Assembly: GCF_014839805.1 (NCBI RefSeq) | Contig: NC_051138.1 | Location: forward strand, 13,638,983 to 13,702,982 | Direction: 5' to 3' | DNA: 64,000 nucleotides | Source: Manduca sexta | Lineage: Eukaryota; Arthropoda; Insecta; Lepidoptera; Sphingidae | Shown here: positions 56,140-64,000 of the stretch, in pieces | Numbering within the stretch: position 1 is the stretch's first letter | How the letters are laid out: every line of letters starts with the position of its first letter | The notes under the pieces: model-generated | Database searches by the model: none | What the model saw: the letters and a program-made list of their open reading frames with translations, nothing else | Told to the model about the DNA's origin: nothing | Translations under genes and position numbers: made by a program

Positions 56140-59105
56140 CTAACCGTCTAACATGTTTACATCGGCGCCCGGGCCGGAATTATCAGAAGGGTCGGGAGGA
56201 CGGGGACGCGGCGAGGTCCTCGACGGCGAGGACGGAGCAGCGGTCGTGTTGAGTGTTTGAGCTTTTAAGCAGCTCGTGCTTTCTACGTATTGCCAGAGTT
56301 ATATCGTCCTCTGGATCTGATAAGACTGAACGCGGTCTTCCATTTGGCGCGGTCAAATGGAGTGTATTTAGAATTTAGTCGGATTAACGGATTCGGGTGA
56401 TTGACCGCCTTATCGAAATAGCGTCTGCTGGCCATGTGCATAAAGTGCCTGATGGTCGGCATATCGGTGTCCACGTGGAGGTTGCGATTGCGAACGTACC
56501 ACGGGGCATCGAGTGCACGTCTGAGGAATTTGTTTTGTAACACCTGCAGACGCTGAAGTCGAGCAGGCGGTATATGCGCGAATACGGGGACGCGTACGTC
56601 ATGATCGGTCTAACGCACGTAGTAAAGATCCTAATCTTGTTGCGGATAGACATCTTACTTTTCTGTTTAAGAGCCAGTGGAGCTGGCCCATCGCGAATGC
56701 GGCTCGCGCGCGTACCGCATTTACGTGTGGGGCGAAGGTCAACCTCTGATCAAGGATCACACCTAGATATTTGACCTTATGGGTCCAAGGGATGATTTGG
56801 CCAGACAATCTAACTGAAGCGTTAGGCGCTTCTTTCTGAAGCTTCCTATGGAATAGGATAGCTTGGCTTTTGAGGGTTGACAGTGATGCGCCATTTGCGA
56901 AACCACTCGCCGAGCTGGTCGGCGGCGGCCTGCAAAATGCGCACCACATGTTCCGGTTCTCTACGTGAAGCGTAGATCGCCGTGTCGTCCGCGAAGAGCG
57001 CCAGATGGGCGTCTTTGTATTTAGGAATATCGCTAGTATATAGCGAGAATAGAAAAGGTGATAGCGCGGAGCCTTGCGGGACTCCGGCCGAGATGGTATG
57101 ACGAGAGGAGAGGGTGCCCTCGACACGATATTTGAAACCGCGATTCGACAAAAACTCTCGTATGATGTGCACGAGCTGTGTGGGCACGTTGAGAGTGTAC
57201 AGCTTGTACAACAAGCCGTTGTGCCACACTTTGTCGAATGCTTTCTCAATATCGAAGAAGAGAGCACCGGTATAGAATCCTAACTTAAATCTGGAATAGA
57301 CATGCTCCGTGATGCGGAGTATCTGATGCACGCAACTGTGCCTATTTCGAAAACCAAACTGCTCTGGAGGGAGCAGATTGTGGGAGTGAGCTACTATTTT
57401 GAGACGGTCGAGGACGATCCGCTCATAAAGTTTCCCTATCGTGCTAAGTAGGCTAATGGGCCTATAAGAGGCCGGTTCTGACGCGGGTTTACCCGGCTTG
57501 TGAATTCCTATCACGACTGCTTCTTTCCAGGCCTCAGGAAAGTAGCAGTTCTGGAATGCTGCATTGAGGATGTCAGCAAGAATCTTGACCAGATGCCCCG
57601 GTAGCATTTTCAGTAACCTAGTGGGGATACCGTCAGCCCCGGGAGCTTTTCGCCTATTTAGTGCCTTGATCAGAGTGACGACTTCTTCGATCGTCACCGG
57701 CGCGAGGGGTCGGGGGCGCGTCGACGTCCGGGTCGATTGTTTGAAATGGTCGCGGAATAGGCGGCGAAGGGATCGCGTTCCTACTTTCGACAAAAGTGTC
57801 TACCGCAACAAGATGATCGTGGTCTACGGGAATTGTTTCGAGCGAGCATTGAGACTGCAGGGTGGAGGCTAATAATTCCGCTTTCTCGTCGTCGTCAAAC
57901 GCGGGGCGTTGATTCGGACGATTGAGCGGGGAAAAGAGGCCACATCCTTTCTCTTGAAAGAGCGGACCAGCTTCCAAAAGGCCATGTGGGTCGGTTGGAT
58001 TTCCGACAAGTGCTGCTCCCACCTCGAATCGACGGCGTCCTTTACGCGACGTCTGGCCTCACGTTGGAGGTAACGCGCGAGACGCCGTCGATCCGGGAGG
58101 GGTCAGACACGCAGGCCTTTAGTGCTGCGTTTCGCCTCCTCAGCACCCATCTCACGTCATCGGGAAGATGCCCTTGACCGTTGCCGGTCTCGGGCACCCT
58201 CTCGGAGCTTTCGCTCAAGACGTGGTGTAGATGGTTGGTGAAGGAGCGAATCGCGCCGGTCGTTTCCTCGCGAGTCACGATGTTGGGCGGAATAGAAGAG
58301 AGAGCATTAGATGAAGTATCGGCGAGTTTGGTGCTCAAGAGCCGCCAATTCGTCGACACTTTCACCCTGTCGTTAGGACCTGTGTCTGAGGGACCGTTAT
58401 GGGGGCCTAGATCTAGGATCACAGGTCTGTGGTCTGAATCTAACTCGTGTAACACTCGCAGGGAACGCACGTTGAGACATACGTTCCTTACGAGTGCTAT
58501 ATCTAAAATATCTGGTCTGTAACTATCGTCTACGAAGCTATAGTGCGTGGGTTCAGAAGGAACCAGAATGCTCATGTCAATCTCGTCAAGACAGTTTCGA
58601 GTACCGCACCCCTACCATTGGTAGAGTTGCAGTTCCAGAGAGTGTTCTTGGCGTTAAGGTCGCCCGCCAGAAGGACGGACTCCCCCATACTAAGTAGGGT
58701 TACAAGTTCGTTGGAGTGAAGCTCCTTACTGGGAGAGAGATAGGCCGAGATCAGAGTGATCGGCGGGTGTCCTGTCATAGAAAGCCTGCACACTGAAGCC
58801 TCAATGCTGCTCAGGCTTTCGGGGGTCGAGAGGTATGCAATGCAGGGACCTTTTGTAGTAAATGAGAGTGCCACCTTTAGGGCCATCGGTGCGATCGTTT
58901 CGCACGAGATTGAAATTGGGGAGTTTGGGACTGCGTTGGGAGGGTTTGAGGAACGTTTCCTGGAGGAGGAAGACGTCCAATTTATGATCGCGAGCAAAGT
59001 CTGAGAGTTCGGCTCGTTGGCCGCGTATACCATTAAGGTTGAAAAGCCCACTCTGAGGGAGCGAGGCTTGAGTCGCGATGGGTTATTTCCGTTTGGAGAA
59101 GCCAT
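56140..59105 (-). pseudogene. LINE ORF2: APE endonuclease + reverse transcriptase, frameshifted
   Basis: Starts MASPNGNNPSRLKP at 59105. The N-terminal APE-type endonuclease is readable across frames: LNGIRGQRAELSDFA, FLLQETFL (the catalytic QET), then AGDLNAKNTLWN (the DLNAKN catalytic motif) and LDSDHRPVILDL (the SDH motif). RT follows in 57793-56846: KAPGADGIPTRLLK, SYRPISLLSTIGKLYERI, FFDIEKAFDKVWH (motif A), AGVPQGSALSPFLF (motif B), LALFADDTAIY (motif C). Then QRLTFAPHVN in another frame and a C-terminal tail ending DVNMLDG at 56142. Frameshifts lie within the endonuclease (~58850), between EN and RT, and twice after the RT core. All catalytic motifs survive. The endonuclease nicks the target and the RT primes on it. 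Confidence 0.9.
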
Positions 59106-59107
59106 TA
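59101..59107 (-). promoter_or_regulatory. TAATG stop-start overlap between ORF1 and ORF2
   Basis: Minus strand CCGTAATGGC: the ORF1 stop TAA shares its last two bases with the ORF2 ATG. Overlap of this kind is known to couple ORF2 translation to ORF1 termination in the Bombyx element SART1. Preserved here despite the frameshifts elsewhere. Confidence 0.6.
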
Positions 59108-60908
59108 CGGAGAGAAAATGGATTCCATGGTGAGCTGGAATATGCGCTGTTGCGCGTTATAAATTTGGGCGAAAAGGACTGAGTCAGAGCGGCCCAGTGC
59201 CTTCATTTTGGACGAGCAGTCGTGGATCAGCGCGTGGAGTTCGATAATCTCTGGGGAAACCAGAGAGAATGAAGAAGCCGCGCCGCTAGACGCCGGAGTC
59301 GCCGCCACCTGGGGTTTGATGGTGCGGGAGCCTTCGACTTGACTACCTTGGAAGAGGTAGCCTTGGAGGTCGAGGGCGTTGGGACGGGAGCGGGAACAGT
59401 GGCCGCCGCTGCAGGTGTTGTGGCCGGGGTGGCGGGAGATCCTCCGGGAGAACCACCGCCCTGGGCCTGGGGACGCGAGTCGGCACGTACCGTGGCGGGA
59501 AACCACGGGTTACGTGTCGGGGCTGGGGCCAAAACGAATTTTTCGGCCTGAGGGGCCTTGGCCTTAGGGGCCTGATTGGTCCTATAATTGACTTGTATTT
59601 GGGTGCCCGTGGGCATTGTGCCCCGGTAATTGGCCGGATGGCCAGATTGCCGGCAGTTGGTGCACGAAGGCGGCTCCGTGCACTGGGACCTATCTTTCGG
59701 ACGCGGGCACTCTGACGTGCCGTGCTCGCCGAGGCACTTGACGCACCTGGCGGGGAGGCGACAGCCACGCGAGTTGTGGCCATACTTCTGGCAGTTGTGA
59801 CACTGCGCAACCTCGCTAGTCTTATGTGGGGTCTCGACGGTGAAGCCGCCAAGGCCCGAGATGTCGCGAAGCTCGTAAAGAGCTTTTACGTCCGCGGGGG
59901 TAGCCAAGATGGCGAGGACCATCTCGTATTGTATGCCACGTCGTGACAAGCGCGATTTACGGTGCATCCGGTGCACCTCTAGGGCTGCGATGCCCTTGGC
60001 CTGGAGGCCTTGTTGGACCTCGGCGGCCGACATTTGAGGGGTATGCCACGGATGACGTACCTATAGCGGCGCTCGTCCGGGAGCGCAAAGGTGTAATAAT
60101 GATAGCGTTTGCTATCTAGAAATTTGGTCAACTCGCGGTGATCGCTAATTGACCCGGGCTGGAGGGACAGCAGTTTTTGGCCACTGTTCCAGGCGTTAAG
60201 GGATTTTAATGCCCCACGGGTGAGGGCATCAAAAAGGACTGAAGGGAGGCCCCTTCAGGAAGCTGAAGATTAACCTTCGGTGGCTTTTAGGCCCCTTAGG
60301 TTGGGTCGGTGGCGACGAATCCGTCGAGCTAGCGGGCGCGGGCTGGGAAGCCGCGGGTTTTGTTTTGCGCAGAAGGCGCGGACGGCGCAGAAGGCGCTTG
60401 GGACGCAGGAGCGTCCGAGCCACGCTGCTTCTTCCTGCGCCCGTTCCTCACGGTCGTGAAGCCGTCGTCGTCGAGTTCCGACGACGCGGCCCCAGACCGC
60501 GATTCGCTGGGGTCAGGGGAAACAGGTCGCTTGGACGCGCAAGCGACGGGGACAGCGGAAAGCTGGGGTGCGCCTGGATCGGAATCCATGGCGAGGTCGG
60601 GATCGACGGCACCGGCCGGGCTCCCGGGCGGACTAGGTCCGTCCGAGGACTCGGCCGACTCCGACGAGTCCGAGGAAGAGGATGACTCAGATGAGTCGGT
60701 AGAGGTCGCGGGTGACGCGGGTGAAGCGGGTGACTCCGGCGAGTCAGGCACCGCACGGGGGGCATTGGCGACCACTAGTGAGTGGACCAGAGAGCAGAAC
60801 ATTGGGTCGCTCTTAATGTATTCTGCGATGGTTGTCAGCAAGGCGTTTTTTGTCTTGCCGACCTCCACCGTGGGCTTCGTCAGTGTCCATAGGCCTAGAT
60901 TCAGCCAT
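59105..60908 (-). pseudogene. LINE ORF1: Gag-like nucleic-acid-binding protein, frameshifted
   Basis: Likely start MAESRPMDTDEAHG at 60908. The frame shifts near 60868 into a Ser/Pro/Asp-rich segment (PASPATSTDSSESSSSSDSS-type low complexity), which breaks again at about 60330. A third frame (60033-59227) holds a PRE_C2HC-like domain and zinc knuckles: CHNCQKYGHNSRGC, CVKCLGEHGTSEC and CTNCRQSGH with its last Cys shifted out. The last segment ends at the TAA overlapping the ORF2 ATG (TAATG). ORF1 protein coats the element RNA and helps deliver it. At least three frameshifts make this copy non-functional. Confidence 0.85.
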
Positions 60909-61717
60909 TGCGGGCGAATCCGGGCCTAGGGGCACTTGAAAAAATCGGAAAATAAATGAGTCGCGAGTGGGTTCGGGACCCGGGTGCGTTCCGCCTGGGA
61001 AAGAACCCACAAGAAACCAGGCGGCTATCGCACTGTGAACGAACGCGTGACTCTAAAAAGTACGTACAAACGTCCCCGGGTGGGTGTGCCCGGGGTTGTG
61101 TGCGTGAGTGACCCTCCCCGCCGGGTGTAGGCGAGGGGGGATGTACTTAAAATTAGGTGTGCCCTAAGCTTGTATCCCTTTGCCAATCTTATTGTGCGAA
61201 AGGGTTCCTAACAATCCGTGCGACGTAAACGGTATTGGACCTTTTAGGGTCCGCACGCTCAACCGTCACACGGGATGGAGTGAAAGGTTAGGGTAGGGTT
61301 GGGAAGGAGATATGCGGGGAAACTGTGGTGTGTCTCCACAGCTTCCTTGTCCGCACCCGTCCGGCTTCGCTTTAGCCCTGAGGGGCGCAGCGCGGGCCGG
61401 GTCACCGCTAGCTCGGCTTGTTATCACCGTTAGGTTTACCACCGAGCTAACCCTGAAGGGGCAAAATTGTCGAGAAACGATACGAAACGGGGTTTGACCC
61501 TGGTCCCTGAGAAGGACGCGGCCGGACCCAAACAAAGGACACAGGTAACAACAGGGACAATGCCCTATTGTTTCCTTTGTCCGTGGCGTGCAGCGAGGTC
61601 GCTGCGGTCGTTCCGAGCAGGTACTCGGAAACGGGACAATGGCTTTACCGAGCAGGTACTCGGAAAAGCCAAAGGGACCGCTCGAGTCGGGTGCTCAGAG
61701 CGGAATTGTGACGTGTG
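60909..61717 (-). promoter_or_regulatory. 5' UTR / internal promoter region of the LINE
   Basis: GC-rich, no open frame of note. Contains a near-tandem pair GAGCAGGTACTCGGAAA (about 61615 and 61651). Jockey-group LINEs carry their pol II promoter internally at the 5' end, so the promoter should lie at the right edge. I cannot point to a definite initiator. Confidence 0.45.
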
Positions 61718-61743
61718 TGCGCTGGTCGGGGTGAATTCGCTCA

Positions 61744-61749
61744 TTTATA
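61744..61749 (-). promoter_or_regulatory. TATA box of the solo LTR
   Basis: Minus strand GATATAAATG. The LINE's 13-bp target duplication (61718-61730) lies 14-26 bases downstream, about where transcription would start. An ATTGGCC element (inverse CCAAT) is at 61808-61814. Confidence 0.5.
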
Positions 61750-61854
61750 TCGAGCTCTTGAGTCCCGCACCTCGGAGTCGGAGCGCTGCATGCGTGGGCG
61801 CGGCTCGGCCAATCAGAGCGCGCGGGCGGCGCCTTCGCGTAGGCGGCGTGTGAG

Positions 61855-61980
61855 CGAGACGGAAGATGTTTCTCTCTCGCTCCGTGTGTGTGTGGTCGAG
61901 ACGGAAGATGTTGTCCTCTCTCTTTCTTGTGTGTGTGATCGAGACGGAAGACATTTCCCTCTCTTTGTTTCTTCGCCTGC
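61855..61980 (-). repeat. Three tandem 42-43-bp units in LTR U3
   Basis: CGAGACGGAAGA recurs at 61855, 61897 and 61940, each followed by a pyrimidine run (CTCTCTC) and, in the first two, a GTGTGTGTG stretch. Position upstream of the TATA box suggests enhancer repeats. Confidence 0.75.
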
Positions 61981-62042
61981 GTATATCGGTCACCCTGCAT
62001 TTTTAATTTTTGCTGAATGTTTTAATCATCCTGCACAGTTAA

Positions 62043-62135
62043 TTTGAAATATTGAATTAGTTCAGCTCATTGATGTATATAATATGTACTACGTTCAACT
62101 ATTTTTATTGCTAGGTAATTGATTTTTGTACTTAG
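62043..62135. other. AT-rich flank before the gap
   Basis: Host-like sequence to the right of the solo LTR; nothing identified. Confidence 0.4.
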
Positions 62136-62635
62136 NNNNNNNNNNNNNNNNNNNNNNNNNNNNNNNNNNNNNNNNNNNNNNNNNNNNNNNNNNNNNNNNN
62201 NNNNNNNNNNNNNNNNNNNNNNNNNNNNNNNNNNNNNNNNNNNNNNNNNNNNNNNNNNNNNNNNNNNNNNNNNNNNNNNNNNNNNNNNNNNNNNNNNNNN
62301 NNNNNNNNNNNNNNNNNNNNNNNNNNNNNNNNNNNNNNNNNNNNNNNNNNNNNNNNNNNNNNNNNNNNNNNNNNNNNNNNNNNNNNNNNNNNNNNNNNNN
62401 NNNNNNNNNNNNNNNNNNNNNNNNNNNNNNNNNNNNNNNNNNNNNNNNNNNNNNNNNNNNNNNNNNNNNNNNNNNNNNNNNNNNNNNNNNNNNNNNNNNN
62501 NNNNNNNNNNNNNNNNNNNNNNNNNNNNNNNNNNNNNNNNNNNNNNNNNNNNNNNNNNNNNNNNNNNNNNNNNNNNNNNNNNNNNNNNNNNNNNNNNNNN
62601 NNNNNNNNNNNNNNNNNNNNNNNNNNNNNNNNNNN
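62136..62635. other. Scaffold gap, 500 N
   Basis: Exactly 500 unknown bases, a conventional placeholder length, so the true gap size is unknown. Frames crossing it are meaningless. Confidence 0.99.
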
Positions 62636-62636
62636 T

Positions 62637-64000
62637 TGACCAAGAGAAATAGGGATTAATTTTTATATATATAGATGACACTATTTATAACATTATTGAT
62701 GTGAATCGATTTCGAATGCAACTAATAATGTACGTACGGAAATATTAAGTCCAATGAATTGAGTGCATGGGCTTCGGTATATTAAATTGTGTGATATAAC
62801 TTTCTAAGTGTTTTTTTTATAATGTCAGTATTTTTCCACGAATTTCCATTTGCTCTGTTATCTTAGACGAAAAATTTTATATTGGTAAATTAATTTTATA
62901 AATATAGATTGCACTTGTTACCTTTGCTGAATAACTTAACCTTTTATTTAAGGTTAATGAATTTTAGTCTTTCAAATTACACAATTTTCCAGTGAAATGA
63001 AACTCAAAATTCTCAATTTGAAATATTTTTAGGCACTATTAATTCGGTTTGAAAAAAATATAATGACCGTTTTGAAAAGTTGTCGACTCCATCCTCCAAT
63101 TAAGTCGGTCTGGGAAATTAATTTGATATTTTTTCAGCTTTCAACGAAGGGTATTCGCAAAATCAAGACATTTTATGTTTTCACTGAATAAAAGCGAAGG
63201 TGTCAATATTGTTTGCATTTTTTTTTTAATTCATTGTTATTTAGAAAAAATATAGTCTCAAGTGTGTTCAGCGTTTATTTGACTAATGAAATAATGAAAA
63301 AACATGTTTCTAAAAATCACTTTAATTATTTTATAGCTAGTTTAATTTTGATATAAGTGAATAGCTTTGAATTGTATTTTACATTATCGTTTTAGGTTAT
63401 ACTTTTTCGTTTTATTTACTCTTCTTAATTGATTTGTTTATTATTTTTAAAATAGTTATACGTTGCTTATTAGTGTAATTAGTTTATTGTAATGGTAGTT
63501 ATCAATAAAATAAATAAATACATATGGTCACCTGGAGATCCAATCCAGGCCAGCACGGATTTATAACTTAATTACGCTGCCACTACAAATGAAACGGCAG
63601 AGTGACTCTTTATTAAACTTACACAATATTTCATCTCCTATTTCGCTTAACATTTTAGACGGATGAAAAAGTGGTAATTTAAAAGAAATATGTAGCCTCT
63701 CGGCATCTTTCATGAAGTCTACAACAAAAGTTAAGATTTTCATTGTGTTTTGAACGAATCTAAATCCAAAGAAAGGTTCATTGAGTGAGATAAAGATTTA
63801 TTAAGATTTCCAGCGGGATGTTTGTCTATGAATATGTAGTAGATTTATGTTTTAATACGATAAGTCATCTAGATTTGCTGGTGTGTGCATGAACTATACT
63901 TATTTTATGGCACGCTCATTTCTTTAAAATGTATGGATCTGTGTATTGGTTACTGGGAGTTAACATTAGTTATGAAAACAAAACGAAGACTACAACTTCG
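62637..64000. repeat. Second copy of the 49769-51132 segment
   Basis: Collinear with offset 12868 (12869 between the two homopolymer differences) and continuing to the window edge. It starts abruptly at the gap, inside the Helitron-like element of the first copy. Confidence 0.95.
63623..63718 (-). CDS. Duplicate of the 50755-50850 candidate exon
   Basis: Identical to the first copy including acceptor and donor. It carries no independent evidence of coding, since the whole block is duplicated. Confidence 0.28.

Larger units (their letters stand above)
55904..61717 (-). mobile_element. Near full-length Jockey-type LINE (5.8 kb), frameshifted
   Basis: Minus-strand non-LTR retrotransposon with ~0.8-kb GC-rich 5' UTR, ORF1 (Gag-like), ORF2 (endonuclease-RT), 3' UTR and a 24-base poly(A) (poly(T) at 55904-55927). 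The perfect 13-bp TSD TGCGCTGGTCGGG lies at 55891-55903 and 61718-61730. The length, promoter-like leader and gene order say the 5' end is complete. Several single-base frameshifts inactivate both ORFs. A 3' fragment of the same family is at 20709-21148. Confidence 0.92.
55657..62037 (-). mobile_element. Solo LTR (~554 bp) split by a LINE insertion
   Basis: Outer ends are TG...CA (TGTTAGGCACC at left, CCTGCACA at right), bounded by the 5-bp TSD GTTAA at 55652-55656 and 62038-62042. Removing the LINE and one 13-bp TSD joins 55657-55903 (247 bp) to 61731-62037 (307 bp). On the minus strand the order is U3 with three 42-43-bp repeats, CCAAT-type box inverse, TATAAA (61749-61744), then AATAAA (55743-55738): a typical LTR layout. 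No internal retrotransposon genes flank it, so it is a solo LTR left by recombination. Superfamily (gypsy versus Bel/Pao) is not determinable from the LTR alone. Confidence 0.8.

Noticed and set aside
59339..60929. Long plus-strand ORFs (up to 189 codons) rich in Gly, Ala, Ser, Glu
   Set aside because: Shadows of the GC-rich LINE ORF1 on the opposite strand, caused by low stop-codon density.
61855..61980. First read as tandem repeats of the LINE 5' UTR
   Set aside because: They lie outside the LINE's 13-bp TSD (61718-61730) and inside the solo LTR, so they belong to the LTR.
62067..62681. ORFs spanning the N run
   Set aside because: Frames through 500 unknown bases have no meaning.

Overview
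This window looks like nuclear DNA from a moth or butterfly (Lepidoptera). It is AT-rich, has no bacterial-style operons, and is crowded with dispersed repeats whose sequences I recognise as lepidopteran: a tRNA-derived SINE ending in (ATT)n, a second tRNA-type SINE, Helitron-like elements ending in AAAAGCTAG/T, palindromic MITEs and Jockey/CR1-type LINEs. A 500-base run of N (62136-62635) marks a scaffold gap.

Host coding sequence is sparse. The clearest piece is a minus-strand exon at 2968-3176 encoding the start of the first Ig domain of a Dpr-type cell-surface protein (neuronal recognition, DIP partner family). A likely signal-peptide exon of the same gene lies at 11473-11527. Its donor phase fits the Ig exon, and a short upstream ORF stops five bases before its ATG. 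A third minus-strand exon candidate (26056-26221) also ends in the compatible phase and could be an alternative or extra N-terminal exon. A fourth, symmetric phase 1-1 candidate at 50755-50850 occurs again at 63623-63718. The first 30 kb therefore reads as the 5' portion of one long-intron gene transcribed right to left, with transposons filling its introns.

Layout: 1-14 kb holds the Dpr exons plus SINEs, a ~300-bp dispersed repeat ('family B') and an 851-bp Helitron-like element. 14.2-16.1 kb is a 5'-truncated LINE with an intact reverse transcriptase ORF. 17-36 kb is a mosaic of MITEs, Helitron-like elements, SINEs and LINE 3' ends. 36-55 kb has more SINEs, including nested insertions, and a compact GC-rich, strongly structured poly(A) retroelement of unknown family with a clear target-site duplication (43398-43983). 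55.6-62.0 kb is a nested structure: a ~554-bp solo LTR (5-bp TSD, TG...CA ends, TATA, AATAAA, triplicated 42-43-bp repeats) interrupted by a 5.8-kb, frameshifted but otherwise near-complete Jockey-type LINE. That LINE is flanked by a perfect 13-bp TSD that falls at about the LTR's expected transcription start. After the gap, 62637-64000 repeats 49769-51132 almost base for base, which most simply means an unpurged haplotype or assembly duplication.

Apart from the Dpr-type exons, nothing here forms a pathway. The window is best read as intronic/intergenic DNA recording many rounds of transposition. I ran no database searches; family names rest on recognised motifs and should be confirmed by alignment.
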